A stretch of DNA of 64,000 nt from Fertoeibacter niger (GCF_009380135.2 NZ_WHUT02000002.1:62001-126000), one strand, 5' to 3'. Positions 47,836 to 58,181 are shown, numbered from the stretch's first letter. The notes: generated from the letters alone by a model not told the origin. Made by a program: numbers and translations.

Positions 47836-48557
47836 GCATGACGGCAGGCCTCAGCCTCCAGACCGTCAGCTATGCCTTCGGCGCGAAACAGGCGTTGCGG
47901 GATGTCAGCTTTGCCGTCGAACCCGGCACGTTCTGCGCGCTGCTGGGGCCGAACGGGGCGGGGAAATCCACCCTGTTCGGCCTTTTGACCCGGCTTTTCA
48001 CCACCGGGCAGGGCAGCATCACGGTGGCGGGGCATGATCTGGCCCGCCAGCCGCGCGCGGCGCTGGCCCGCATCGGCGTGGTGTTCCAGCAGCCCACGCT
48101 GGATCTGGATCTGACGGTGCGCCGCAACCTGCTGTATTTCGCGGCCCTGCACGGCCTTGCGGGGCGCGAGGCCGAAACGCGCTCCATGGCGGCGCTCGAC
48201 CGGCTGGGCATGGCCGAACGCGCGGGCGAACTGGCGCGCAACCTGAACGGTGGCCACCGGCGGCGGATGGAGATTGCCCGCGCCCTGATCCACCGTCCCG
48301 CCGTGCTGCTGCTGGATGAACCCACCGTGGGCCTTGATGCCGCCGCGCGCTTTGCCATCACCGATCATGTGCACGGGCTGGCCGCCAGCGGGCTTTCGGT
48401 GCTCTGGGCCACCCACCTGACCGACGAGGTGCGCCCCGCCGACCAGCTGGTGATCCTGCACCGGGGCCGCGTGCTGGCGAACGGCACCGCGGCCGACATC
48501 AGCGCTGGCAAACCGCTGTCCGACGTGTTCCTCGCCAAGACCGGCACCCCGGCATGA
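47832..48557 (+). CDS. ABC transporter ATP-binding protein, PedB/LutE-like
   Basis: Cytoplasmic ATPase of 241 residues. Walker A is LLGPNGAGKSTL, the signature is a variant LNGGHRRRMEIARAL in place of LSGGQ, Walker B is AVLLLDEPTVGLDAAARF, and the switch His is in WATHLTDEV. The start overlaps the preceding stop (ATGA). It pairs with the permease gene downstream, separated from it by a hairpin repeat. Confidence 0.9.
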   Translation: MSMTAGLSLQTVSYAFGAKQALRDVSFAVEPGTFCALLGPNGAGKSTLFGLLTRLFTTGQGSITVAGHDLARQPRAALARIGVVFQQPTLDLDLTVRRNLLYFAALHGLAGREAETRSMAALDRLGMAERAGELARNLNGGHRRRMEIARALIHRPAVLLLDEPTVGLDAAARFAITDHVHGLAASGLSVLWATHLTDEVRPADQLVILHRGRVLANGTAADISAGKPLSDVFLAKTGTPA

Positions 48558-48573
48558 CGCCGCGCCTGCTCAT

Positions 48574-48625
48574 TTTCTGTCCATAAATATCCTCGGGGGG
48601 TCCGGGGGGCAGACAGCCCCCCGGC
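48574..48625. repeat. GC-rich intergenic hairpin repeat, copy 3, between ABC ATPase and permease
   Basis: TTTCTGTCCATAAATATCC, then a run of G, then a 9-bp stem, CCGGGGGGC/GCCCCCCGG (48602-48624), around AGACA. It is nearly identical to copy 2 at 15431 and shares the upstream TCATTTTCTG with copy 1. Being inside the operon, it may reduce permease expression relative to the upstream genes. Confidence 0.87.
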
Positions 48626-48658
48626 GCCCGCCGCGTGCGCACCGCCGGAAAGGCCGCC

Positions 48659-49450
48659 ATGACCGCAGCCCTCATCGCCCTCCGCGCCATCCTGCACCGC
48701 GAGGCGTTGCGTTTCGTCACCCAGCGCGGCCGGTTCATCGCGGCGCTGGTGCGCCCGCTGGTCTGGCTGTTCATCTTCGCCGCGGGTTTCCGCGCCGCCC
48801 TCGGCCTGTCGATCACCCCGCCTTACCAGACCTACATCACCTATGAGGTCTATATCGTCCCCGGCCTCTGCGGCATGATCCTGCTGTTCAACGGCATGCA
48901 ATCGTCGCTGTCGCTGGTCTATGACCGCGAGATGGGCTCGATGCGGCTGCTATTGACTTCGCCCTTGCCGCGCTGGTGGCTGCTGACGGCCAGGCTGATC
49001 GCGTCCACCACCGTGTCGCTGCTGCAATGCGCGGCCTTTCTGGGGGTTGCGGCGCTGTGGGGCATCACCCTGCCCTGGCAGGGCTATCTGGCGGCGATCC
49101 CCGCGCTGTTCGTGGCGGGGCTGATGCTGGGCGCGCTGGGGCTGATGCTGTCATCCTTCATCAAGCAACTGGAGAATTTCGCGGGGGTGATGAATTTCGT
49201 GATCTTTCCGATGTTCTTCCTGTCATCGGCGCTTTACCCCCTGTGGAAAATGGCCGAAGCCTCGCCCCGCCTGCGCGACCTTTGCGCCGCAAACCCGTTC
49301 ACCCAGGCGGTGGAACTGATCCGCTTCGCGCTTTACGGCCAGATGAACCTGCCCGCCCTGGGCTGGACGCTGCTGGCGCTGGCCTTGTTCGGCGGGGTGG
49401 CCCTGTGGGGCTATGATCCGGCGCGGGGGATGGTGCAGCGCAAGGGCTGA
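48659..49450 (+). CDS. ABC-2 type permease, PedC-like
   Basis: Inner-membrane permease of 263 residues with about six hydrophobic segments. It has the ABC-2 pattern of export-type systems (FVTQRGRFIAALVRPLVWLFIF, YDREMGSMRLLLTSPLPRWWLL, MNFVIFPMFFLSSALYPL). An ATG with GGAAAGG upstream is preferred over a GTG 24 bases earlier. It resembles PedC/LutF permeases of PQQ alcohol dehydrogenase gene sets. The ABC-2 type is more usual for export, so transport direction is uncertain. Confidence 0.88.
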   Translation: MTAALIALRAILHREALRFVTQRGRFIAALVRPLVWLFIFAAGFRAALGLSITPPYQTYITYEVYIVPGLCGMILLFNGMQSSLSLVYDREMGSMRLLLTSPLPRWWLLTARLIASTTVSLLQCAAFLGVAALWGITLPWQGYLAAIPALFVAGLMLGALGLMLSSFIKQLENFAGVMNFVIFPMFFLSSALYPLWKMAEASPRLRDLCAANPFTQAVELIRFALYGQMNLPALGWTLLALALFGGVALWGYDPARGMVQRKG

Positions 49451-49599
49451 AGGTTCGGCCCTGGTGCCGGCACTTCCCGCCTGGCCTGCGCCCAAACGGC
49501 TGCGGCTGCGGGGAAGGAAGGGCAGCGTTGCCCGTTCTGCTGTGCAGTTTCCGGGCCATGCGGCGCGCCATCCGCTGATCCGCCACCCGCTGCTGACGC

Positions 49600-49631
49600 A
49601 AAACGCGCCCTCCCGTTGCCGGGAAGGCGCG
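49600..49631 (-). terminator. Terminator of the PQQ alcohol dehydrogenase gene
   Basis: A 12-bp stem, CGCGCCTTCCCG/CGGGAGGGCGCG on the minus strand with one G.T pair, is capped by a GCAA tetraloop and followed by TTTT. It lies 27 bases after the dehydrogenase stop. Confidence 0.88.
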
Positions 49632-49658
49632 CCTTGCCATGGATCAAACCCGAGGGGG

Positions 49659-51425
49659 TCAGTTCGCCGCGGCAAGCTGTTTTGGCAGCTTGAAGGTCCA
49701 GACCGTGCCGCCCTGGTTCAGATAGTTCACCTTCTTGGCCACCTCGCCGCCCCACAGCGGCACTGCGCCGCCCCAGCCGGAGATCACGGTGACATATTGC
49801 TCGCCGTCCTGATCCCAGGTGACGGGCTGGCCCACGATGCCCGAGCCGGTCTGGAACGACCACAGCACCTCGCCCGTCTCGTCATCCAGCGCGATGAACT
49901 CGCCTTCGGGCGTGCCGGTGAACACAAGGCCCCCCGCCGTTGTCATCACCCCGGCCCACAGTGGGGCCTCGTTCTTGTATTCCCATTTCCATTCGCCGGT
50001 CACGGGGTCGATGGCTTTCAGCGAACCGATATGGTCCTCGTAATTCGGCTTGATGGTGAAGCCGGACCCCAGATAGGCCGCGCCCTTTTTATAGGTGATC
50101 GGCTCGTTCCAGATATCCATGCCCCATTCGTTCGAGGGCACATAGAAAAGGCCGGTTTTCTGGCTGTAGGCCATCGGCATCCAGTTCTTGCCACCAAGGA
50201 ACGAGGGCGAGGAGAACACGATTTCGCCCTTGGCGCCATCGGCGGCGGCGGCCGGGTCGCCGGGGCGGTTTTCCTCGACATAGACGGGCCGCCCGTCATC
50301 GCCGATGTCCGTGGCCCAGGTGATGTCTTTGACAAAGGGGAAGGCATCGACAAACTTGCCATCCTCACGGTTCAGCACATAGAAAAAGCCGTTGCGGTCG
50401 GCGGTGGCGAAACGCTTGTTGCCGTCCTTGTCGACAAAGGACACCACCTCGTTCACGCCGTCATAATCCCAGCCTTCGCGCGGCGTGGTCTGATAGTGCC
50501 ATTTGATCTCGCCGGTTTTCGGGTCCAGCCCCACGCGCGACGCGGCATAAAGATTGTCGCCCGCGTTGCCCTCTACCGGCTTGCCCGCGTTGCGCAGGTG
50601 GCTGTTCCAGGGCGCGGGGTTGCCCGCACCGAACACCAGCGTATCCGTCTCGATGTCATAGGATCCGCCCAGCCAGGTCGCCCCGCCGCCGGTCTTCCAC
50701 ATGTCGCCCGGCCAGGTGGCGTTCAGCACGCCGGTCATGGTCGATTCCGCGCCATTCAGCGTGCCCATGTGGCCTTCGATCATCGGGCGCGTCCAGACCG
50801 TTTCGCCGGTGTTGGCGTCACGCGCCTGCACCTCGCCCACGATGCCGAATTCGCCGCCCGAATTGCCGGTGATGACCAGACCGTTCACGATCAGGGGGGC
50901 CGCGGTATAGGAATAGCCCTCCTTGTATTCGGCGATCTTCTTGTTCCAGACCACATCGCCGGTTTTCGCGTTCAGCGCCACGATGCGGGCGTCGAGCGTG
51001 CCGAAATACACCTTGTCGCCATAGATGGCGGCCCCCCGGTTCACCACGTCGCAGCAGGGCAGGATGCCCTCGGGCAGGCGGGCGTCGTATTGCCACAACT
51101 CGCGGCCGGTCTTCACGTCGATGGCGTAAAGCCGGGAATACGACCCGGTGATATACATGATGCCATCCGAAATGATCGGCTGGCTTTCCTGCCCGCGCTG
51201 CTTTTCGCCGCCAAGGCTGAAGGCCCAGGCGGGCAGCAGGTTGCCGATGTTATCCTTGTTCAGGATGGCCAGCGGGCTGAAGCGTTGCAGATCACGGCCC
51301 ATGCCGTTGGTCAGCACCTGCGTGGTCTCAGCGGCGTCATTGGCAATATCGGCCTCTGTAACCTCGGCCTGCGCCATGGATGCGGCGCAGATGGCGGCGG
51401 TTACGGCGATGATGAACCGGTTCAT
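49659..51425 (-). CDS. PQQ-dependent alcohol dehydrogenase with lanthanide-type Asp signature
   Basis: A 588-residue periplasmic quinoprotein, starting [13 protein letters not shown] after GGGAGGA and carrying a signal peptide ending AQA. Eight-bladed propeller motifs recur ([30 protein letters not shown]). The vicinal disulfide pair is in [15 protein letters not shown]. The active-site motif is [13 protein letters not shown]; the second Asp, two residues after the catalytic Asp, coordinates lanthanide in XoxF and PedH, while calcium enzymes have Ala, Ser or Thr there. Overall it looks more like ExaA/PedH ethanol-type than classical MxaF, and some databases would call it XoxF. Its neighbours are a cytochrome, MoxJ-like and ABC genes. 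Confidence 0.9.
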   Translation of the reverse strand: MNRFIIAVTAAICAASMAQAEVTEADIANDAAETTQVLTNGMGRDLQRFSPLAILNKDNIGNLLPAWAFSLGGEKQRGQESQPIISDGIMYITGSYSRLYAIDVKTGRELWQYDARLPEGILPCCDVVNRGAAIYGDKVYFGTLDARIVALNAKTGDVVWNKKIAEYKEGYSYTAAPLIVNGLVITGNSGGEFGIVGEVQARDANTGETVWTRPMIEGHMGTLNGAESTMTGVLNATWPGDMWKTGGGATWLGGSYDIETDTLVFGAGNPAPWNSHLRNAGKPVEGNAGDNLYAASRVGLDPKTGEIKWHYQTTPREGWDYDGVNEVVSFVDKDGNKRFATADRNGFFYVLNREDGKFVDAFPFVKDITWATDIGDDGRPVYVEENRPGDPAAAADGAKGEIVFSSPSFLGGKNWMPMAYSQKTGLFYVPSNEWGMDIWNEPITYKKGAAYLGSGFTIKPNYEDHIGSLKAIDPVTGEWKWEYKNEAPLWAGVMTTAGGLVFTGTPEGEFIALDDETGEVLWSFQTGSGIVGQPVTWDQDGEQYVTVISGWGGAVPLWGGEVAKKVNYLNQGGTVWTFKLPKQLAAAN

Positions 51426-51641
51426 CAGAATCCTCCCTGTGGTTTTCTGGCTGACCGATGCCACGCCCCCTCAAACGACAGCACGATCCACCGTAATACT
51501 CCGCCGCAGCGCCGCCGGGGCGAAATTGCACCATGGTCGTAAAGCCTGCCAAAGCGCGCAAAAGTGGCCCCCTGCTTTGGTCGCATTGCGCGGCCCGGTG
51601 CCGCTGTCACCCTTGGGCGCATGTCTGAGGGGGGACCGGAG

Positions 51642-52622
51642 ATGAGCATGCGATACACGCGGCGGGGGGTGCACGGGCTGGTGGCCGCGCTGGCGCTGGC
51701 CCTGCCGGCATGGGCAGATGTGCCGCAACTGCGCATCGCCACGCAGGTCAGCGGCACGGTGAACTGGGAACTGACCACCATGACCACCCGGGGCTTTGAT
51801 ACCGCCAACGGGTTCACGCTGGTGGTGCAGGATGTGGCCGGATCGCCCGCCGCGCAGGTGGCGTTTCAGGGGGGCGAGGCGGATGTGATCGTGTCCGACT
51901 GGCTGTGGGTGGCCCGGCAGCGGGCGGAAGGCCAGGATTTCGTGTTCATCCCCTATTCGCGGGCCGTGGGGGCGCTGCATGTGATGGCCGACAGCCCGGC
52001 CAGGACGATAAGCGATCTGGCAGGCGGCAAGATCGGCATTGCTGGCGGGCCGGTGGACAAAAGCTGGCTGATCCTGCAAGCCTATGCGCAGCAGGCCGAA
52101 GGCATTGATATTGCCATGCAAACCGAACAGGTGTTCGGCGCGCCGCCCTTGATCATGGAAACCGCGCTGTCGGGCCAGGTGCAGGGGGCCGTCAACTTCT
52201 GGCATTTCGGTGCCAAGATGGAGGCGGCGGGCATGCGTCCGCTGATCACCGTGGCCGATGCGGCGGTGGCGCTGGGGCTGGATCCGGCGACGCCGCTGCT
52301 GGGCTATGTGGTGCGCGGTGAACTTCTGCGCGATCAGCCTCAGCTGGTGGCGGGACTGGCAGCGGCCAGCCGGGCCACCAAGGATGTGCTGGCGGCGGAC
52401 GAGGCCGCGTGGGACGCGCTGCGCCCGATGATGAATGCGCAATCAGATGCCGAATTTGCCGCGTTGAAGGCCGGGTTCCGCGCGGGCATCCCCGCCCCCG
52501 GCCCGGTGGACGAGGCTGCGGCAGGGCGGATGCTGGCCATCATGGCCTCCTTGGGTGGCGAGGAACTGGTGGGCCGCATGACCACGCTGCCCCAGGGCGT
52601 CTTCGTGCAGCCGGGCAGTTGA
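51642..52622 (+). CDS. ABC transporter substrate-binding protein (NMT1/SsuA-like)
   Basis: A 326-residue exported binding protein starting MSMRYTRRGVHG after CCGGAG, with a signal peptide ending AWA. Type II binding-fold signs are PQLRIATQVSGTVNWELTTM, GGEADVIVSDWLWVARQRAEG and ISDLAGGKIGIAGGPVDKSW. This resembles the nitrate/sulfonate/taurine/NMT1 group. It is divergent from the PQQ alcohol dehydrogenase, and an ATPase gene follows after seven bases. The ligand is unknown. Confidence 0.82.
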   Translation: MSMRYTRRGVHGLVAALALALPAWADVPQLRIATQVSGTVNWELTTMTTRGFDTANGFTLVVQDVAGSPAAQVAFQGGEADVIVSDWLWVARQRAEGQDFVFIPYSRAVGALHVMADSPARTISDLAGGKIGIAGGPVDKSWLILQAYAQQAEGIDIAMQTEQVFGAPPLIMETALSGQVQGAVNFWHFGAKMEAAGMRPLITVADAAVALGLDPATPLLGYVVRGELLRDQPQLVAGLAAASRATKDVLAADEAAWDALRPMMNAQSDAEFAALKAGFRAGIPAPGPVDEAAAGRMLAIMASLGGEELVGRMTTLPQGVFVQPGS

Positions 52623-52629
52623 CCGGGCG

Positions 52630-53292
52630 GTGACGGCGGCCCTTTCCCTGACGCTGGCGACCGCCGGCCATGGCGCGGCCCCGGTTCTGGGGCCGCTGTC
52701 GCTGGCGGTGATGCCGGGTGAGACGGTGGCGATCACCGGGCCGTCGGGCATCGGCAAGACCACATTATTGCGCATCGTGGCGGGGCTGCATCGGCGTTGG
52801 CAGGGGCAGCTGGTGCTGCCGGGCCGGGTGTCGATGGTGTTTCAGGAACCCACCCTGTTGCCCTGGCGAACAGCGGTGCAGAATCTGCGGCTGACCACGG
52901 GCTGCTCGGTGGCCGGGGCCACGGCGGCGCTGGCCGATGTGGGGCTGGCCGGTCTTGGCGCGCGCTATCCTGCCGCCCTGTCACTGGGCCAGCAGCGCCG
53001 CCTGTCGCTGGTCCGCGCCTTTGCGGCCCGGCCCGATGTGCTGCTGATGGACGAGGCCTTTGTGTCGCTGGATGCGGCGCTGGTGGACGAGATGATGGCG
53101 CTGTTCGAACGCCTGCGCGCCCGCCGCCCGCTGGCCACGCTGATGGTGACACATGCCCTGCCCGAGGCGGAACGGCTGGCCAGCCGCATCATCCGGCTGG
53201 AGGGCACCCCCGCGACAATCGCCGAAGACCGTCAGAACAGCGGCGCATATTTCCAGTTGTCGGCATCCGGCGTCACCTCATCGGGGTCATAG
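52630..53292 (+). CDS. ABC transporter ATP-binding protein, permease gene absent
   Basis: A 220-residue ATPase, GTG start seven bases after the binding-protein stop. Walker A is ITGPSGIGKTTLLR, the signature region is SLGQQRRLSLVRAF, Walker B is VLLMDEAFVSLDAALVD, and the His switch is in MVTHALPEAERL. The last roughly 22 residues (after GTPATIAED) look like run-on into the convergent Sel1 gene, overlapping it by 61 bases. A permease is expected with this transporter type but is not in the window. Confidence 0.85.
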   Translation: MTAALSLTLATAGHGAAPVLGPLSLAVMPGETVAITGPSGIGKTTLLRIVAGLHRRWQGQLVLPGRVSMVFQEPTLLPWRTAVQNLRLTTGCSVAGATAALADVGLAGLGARYPAALSLGQQRRLSLVRAFAARPDVLLMDEAFVSLDAALVDEMMALFERLRARRPLATLMVTHALPEAERLASRIIRLEGTPATIAEDRQNSGAYFQLSASGVTSSGS

Positions 53293-53789
53293 CCCGCGCC
53301 CTGCAAGCGCCGCGCCACCGGCAGGCCCATGGCCGCCGCCCGGTCAACCAGCCTGCGCCCCTCGGCCAGATCCTGCCGCACGCCGTGGCCGCGCAGCTGC
53401 GCAAGGCCATAGTTGAACAGGCCCACCGGATCGCCCGCCTCGGCGGCCTGCCGGTCCCATTCCGCCGCGCGGTCGGGGTCGGCGTCGGCCCCCAGCCCGT
53501 TGTTGTCCAGATGGCCCATCCAGGTCATCGCGCCGGTATAGCCATCTGCCGCGCAACGCTGGAACAGCGCCCGCGCCGCCGCGTGCTGGCCGGATTTGGT
53601 CATCATGTAGCCCGAGGCGCAGGTGGTCATGGATGTTTCGCCCCGCGCGGCATTCTCCATCATGCGGCCCATGCCCATCTCGTCGGGGTTCAGCGTGCCG
53701 CCGCCTTCGGTGTCCGGCTGGGTGGTTTCGGCAAGCGCCGGACCGGGCGCAACGACGGCAAGCAGCAGGGCAAGGGCGATGTGGCGCAT
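53232..53789 (-). CDS. Exported Sel1-repeat protein
   Basis: A 185-residue protein with a signal peptide (MRHIALALLLAVVAPGPALA). At least two Sel1-like helical repeats are visible: GYTGAMTWMGHLDNNGLGADADPDRAAEWDRQAAEAGDP and LFNYGLAQLRGHGVRQDLAEGRRLVDRAAAMG. Two Cys (TTCASGY and FQRCAADG) may form a disulfide. Sel1 proteins mediate protein contacts. Its place beside quinoprotein genes suggests a periplasmic assembly role, but that is inference. It overlaps the convergent ATPase gene by 61 bases. Confidence 0.78.
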   Translation of the reverse strand: MRHIALALLLAVVAPGPALAETTQPDTEGGGTLNPDEMGMGRMMENAARGETSMTTCASGYMMTKSGQHAAARALFQRCAADGYTGAMTWMGHLDNNGLGADADPDRAAEWDRQAAEAGDPVGLFNYGLAQLRGHGVRQDLAEGRRLVDRAAAMGLPVARRLQGAGYDPDEVTPDADNWKYAPLF

Positions 53790-54015
53790 GGTTTTCCCGG
53801 GGTTTGGGGGGAAAGGCTAACATGCAGGGGGCCGCAGCGCGACGCGGCTATGGTCGTAGGCGGGTGACAGGATGGCCGATGTGGCAAGCACAGCGGCGCT
53901 GCGGCACAGGCGAGGCCATTTCGGCGCAGCAGCAGCGCCGGATCGTGAACGGATGGCAATCATGCCCCGCAACACTGGCCGCAGCGGCCTGGCACCTACG
54001 TGCCGTCTGGCAACT

Positions 54016-54807
54016 TCAGCAAAAGCTCAGCGTGACATGGCCAAAGGGGCCGAAGTCGGCGGCAAAGCGGCTTGCGGGCGGGGCCTCGACGGGCCGGATG
54101 AAACTGCCTGACAGCACGATGTCACCCGCCGCGATGCCCTGACCATAGGCGGCCAGCCGGTGCACCAGCCACAGGATGCCCGTCACCGGATCATCCAGCA
54201 CGCCTGCGCCAAGGCCGGTTTCCTCGACCACGCCGCCACGTTTCACGATGGCACCGACCCAGCGCAGGTCATGGGCACCGATCGCGTGGCGCTGCGCACC
54301 CAGTACAAGGCCCGCATTGGCGGCATTGTCGGATACCGTATCGGTGATGATCCGCGCGGCACCCGTGGCGGGGTCGGCCCGCAAAACGCGGGTGTCGAGT
54401 ATCTCCAGCGCCGGGGCGACATGGGCGGTTGCCGCCACCACATCGGCCCGCGTCACATGCGCGCCTTGAAGGGGGGCACGCATGACAAAGGCAATCTCGG
54501 CCTCCACCCGTGGCTGGATAAACCGGCCACGCGGCACGGTCGCGCCATCGGCAAACAGCATGTCATCCAGCAGCACGCCGGAATCGGGCGTGGTGATGTT
54601 CAGCGCCTGCTGCATGGCGCGGCTGGTCAGGCCGATCTTCCAGCCAATCCCCCTGCGCCCCTTCAGCGCGACAAAAGCCGCCTGCACGGCATAGGCATCA
54701 TCCAGCGTCATGCCCGGGTAGCGCAGGCTGAGAAGCCCGCATTGCACACCTGTGCGTTCGGCGGTGAACAGGCTGGTCGCGGCCTCGGCGATCTGGTCGG
54801 GGGTCAT
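54016..54807 (-). CDS. hpaH: 2-oxo-hept-4-ene-1,7-dioate hydratase HpaH
   Basis: Hydrates 2-oxohept-4-enedioate in homoprotocatechuate (4-hydroxyphenylacetate) breakdown; 263 residues of the MhpD/HpaH family. Visible features are GWKIGLTSRAMQQALNI, DDMLFADGATVPRGRFIQPRVEAEIAFV, which holds the metal-binding Glu pair (EAE), and GDIVLSGSFIRPVEA near the end. It is the last gene of the hpaFEDGH operon, overlapping hpaG by four bases. The aldolase HpaI that should act next is not in the window. Confidence 0.92.
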   Translation of the reverse strand: MTPDQIAEAATSLFTAERTGVQCGLLSLRYPGMTLDDAYAVQAAFVALKGRRGIGWKIGLTSRAMQQALNITTPDSGVLLDDMLFADGATVPRGRFIQPRVEAEIAFVMRAPLQGAHVTRADVVAATAHVAPALEILDTRVLRADPATGAARIITDTVSDNAANAGLVLGAQRHAIGAHDLRWVGAIVKRGGVVEETGLGAGVLDDPVTGILWLVHRLAAYGQGIAAGDIVLSGSFIRPVEAPPASRFAADFGPFGHVTLSFC

Positions 54808-55664
54808 TCGTCCACCACCCCGTTGCGCAGGGTGCCGATGCCGTCGGCCTGCACCTCTACCACGTCACCCGGCACCAGCCAGACGGGCGGATCGAACCGC
54901 GCGCCTGCCCCGGTGGGGGTGCCGGTCACGATGATGTCGCCCGGCACCAGCGTGGTGAAGGTAGAGATATAGGCGATCTGCCGCGCCACGGGGAACAGCA
55001 TGCGCCCGGTGCTATCCTGCTGGCGCAGCACGCCGTTCACCCGGGTGGTCAGCCCCACATCCATGATCTGCGCAGGGTCGGTGAAGGGCACCAGCCACGG
55101 GCCCATCGCGCCCGACCCATCCCAGTTCTTGCCCTGCGTCACGTTGAATTTCGCATGGCGCACCCAGTCGCGCAAAGTGCCTTCGTTGCACAGGGTCAGG
55201 CCCGCGATATGGGCCAGCGCCTGCGCCTCGGGGATGCGCCGCCCGCCCTTGCCGATCACCACGGCAATCTCGCCCTCGTAATCCAGTTGCGGGGTTTCGG
55301 GCGGGCGGGTCAGCGGCTGGTCGTGGCCGACAAAGGACCGCGCGAAGCGGATGAACAGCGACATGTGGGGCGGGGCCTCCTGCCCGTCCTTGTATTCGGC
55401 GTTGCGGTCGGGGAAATTCACCCCCACGCAGATGATCTTTTCCGGCGCGGGCACCGGAATGGCATAGGCCATTTCGGTGATGCAGAAATCTGGGCTGCAA
55501 CGCAGGGATTCCTCGGCCAGCCTTTGCAATGCCCCCGCCGTGATCACCTCGCGCAGGGTGGGATAGGTCTGGCGGTGGCGGGCGAACAGATCGACCACGC
55601 CACCGTCACGCTCCACCCCCCAGCCCGCCTGCCCCTGCCAGGTATAGCTGACGAACCGGGTCAT
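54804..55664 (-). CDS. hpaG: Fumarylacetoacetate hydrolase-family decarboxylase/isomerase HpaG
   Basis: Acts on 5-oxopent-3-ene-1,2,5-tricarboxylate and 2-hydroxyhepta-2,4-diene-1,7-dioate. The 286-residue single FAH domain starts at MTRFVSYTWQGQAGWG. Metal ligands are in TPQLDYEGEIAVVIG; IICVGVNFPDRNAEY and GDIIVTGTPTGAGARF are family signatures. E. coli HpaG has two fused FAH domains, so the single domain may do only one step or form a homodimer doing both. The stop overlaps hpaH, and the start is coupled to hpaD by four bases. Confidence 0.88.
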   Translation of the reverse strand: MTRFVSYTWQGQAGWGVERDGGVVDLFARHRQTYPTLREVITAGALQRLAEESLRCSPDFCITEMAYAIPVPAPEKIICVGVNFPDRNAEYKDGQEAPPHMSLFIRFARSFVGHDQPLTRPPETPQLDYEGEIAVVIGKGGRRIPEAQALAHIAGLTLCNEGTLRDWVRHAKFNVTQGKNWDGSGAMGPWLVPFTDPAQIMDVGLTTRVNGVLRQQDSTGRMLFPVARQIAYISTFTTLVPGDIIVTGTPTGAGARFDPPVWLVPGDVVEVQADGIGTLRNGVVDE

Positions 55665-56641
55665 GGCGCCACGATGGGCTGGGCGGCAAGGGTGCTGTCG
55701 CGCAGGGCGGCGCCGTCGAACACCGACCCCTCCTCGAACCAGCTTTTCGGCGCGGGGGCGCCCCACAGGGTCTGGCGCTGCGGGTCTTTCAGGTTCCAGC
55801 GGATCGGCTCCAGATCGGGGTCAACCGTCTGGTAGTCGGAGCAGTAAACCTCGGTCCGGTGGCCGTCATGGTCGCGGATATATAGGAAAAACGCGTTGGA
55901 AATGCCATGCCGCCCCGGGCCACGCTCGATATGGCCGACATAGCCGGTGGTGGCCATCAGATCCAAAAGGTCGATGATGTTCAGGGGCGTGGGCACCCAG
56001 AAGGCCAGATGGTGCAGGCGGGGGCCGCGCCCATTGGTGAAGGCGATGTCATGCACCCCGCCCTTGCGGTGCATCCATGCGGCCCAGGTGCGGCCCGTGT
56101 CCTCATCCGCCGTGTATTCGGTGACGCGAAAGCCCATCTGCGCGTAAAACGCCACTGACGCATCGACATCGGGCGAGAACAGGTTGAAATGGTCGATGCG
56201 CAGGGGTTTGACGCCCCGATACAGCGCGTAGTGCTGGTGGATCGGCGGCAGGCGGTCCATCTGCACATCGAATTCCAGCGGCACGCCCATGGGGTCGCGC
56301 GTCGCCAGCGCCCGGCCCATGAAGGGGCGTTCCACCCAGTCCACCGACAGGCCCTGCGCCGCAAACCAGGCCGCCGCCTTGTCAAGATCGGGCTGGTCAT
56401 ACAGTTTGAAGCCCAGCACGCCCACCGACCCGGCCGCTGCCAGTTTCAGGATCACGCAATGGTGGCCGCGTTCCTCCATCGCGCGCAGATAGATGTGGCC
56501 CGCATCCTCATGCGTGACCTGAAGACCCAGCGTATCGACGTAAAAGCCGCGCGCGCGGGCCAGATCGGTCACGCACAGTTCCACATGGCTGAGGCGCAGG
56601 ATGTTGAACGGCGGGTAAAGCGTGGCTGCGGGAATGGGCAT
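55661..56641 (-). CDS. hpaD: 3,4-dihydroxyphenylacetate 2,3-dioxygenase, vicinal-oxygen-chelate type
   Basis: Extradiol ring-cleaving dioxygenase, 326 residues, starting MPIPAATLYPPFN. Two VOC modules are seen. The metal ligands are likely the His in PLRIDHFNLFS, the His in RLHHLAFWVP and the Glu in HRTEVYCSDYQ. This is the type I fold of the Fe- and Mn-HPCD enzymes of Brevibacterium and Arthrobacter, not the LigB-type HpaD of E. coli. It lies between hpaE (28 bases upstream) and hpaG. Confidence 0.9.
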   Translation of the reverse strand: MPIPAATLYPPFNILRLSHVELCVTDLARARGFYVDTLGLQVTHEDAGHIYLRAMEERGHHCVILKLAAAGSVGVLGFKLYDQPDLDKAAAWFAAQGLSVDWVERPFMGRALATRDPMGVPLEFDVQMDRLPPIHQHYALYRGVKPLRIDHFNLFSPDVDASVAFYAQMGFRVTEYTADEDTGRTWAAWMHRKGGVHDIAFTNGRGPRLHHLAFWVPTPLNIIDLLDLMATTGYVGHIERGPGRHGISNAFFLYIRDHDGHRTEVYCSDYQTVDPDLEPIRWNLKDPQRQTLWGAPAPKSWFEEGSVFDGAALRDSTLAAQPIVAP

Positions 56642-56669
56642 GTGTCGGGTCTCCTCCCCGTTGATGCGG

Positions 56670-58177
<1,508 letters not shown>

Positions 58178-58181
<4 letters not shown>

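Noticed and set aside
49413-51542. A 709-residue open frame antisense to the PQQ alcohol dehydrogenase.
   Set aside because: It mirrors the codon pattern of the real gene, is rich in His/Arg/Gly without any motif, and the minus-strand frame is a clear quinoprotein.
53790-54015. Possible small gene in the 226-base gap between the Sel1 gene and hpaH.
   Set aside because: No frame has a ribosome site, sensible start and non-shadow composition; nothing recognisable was seen.
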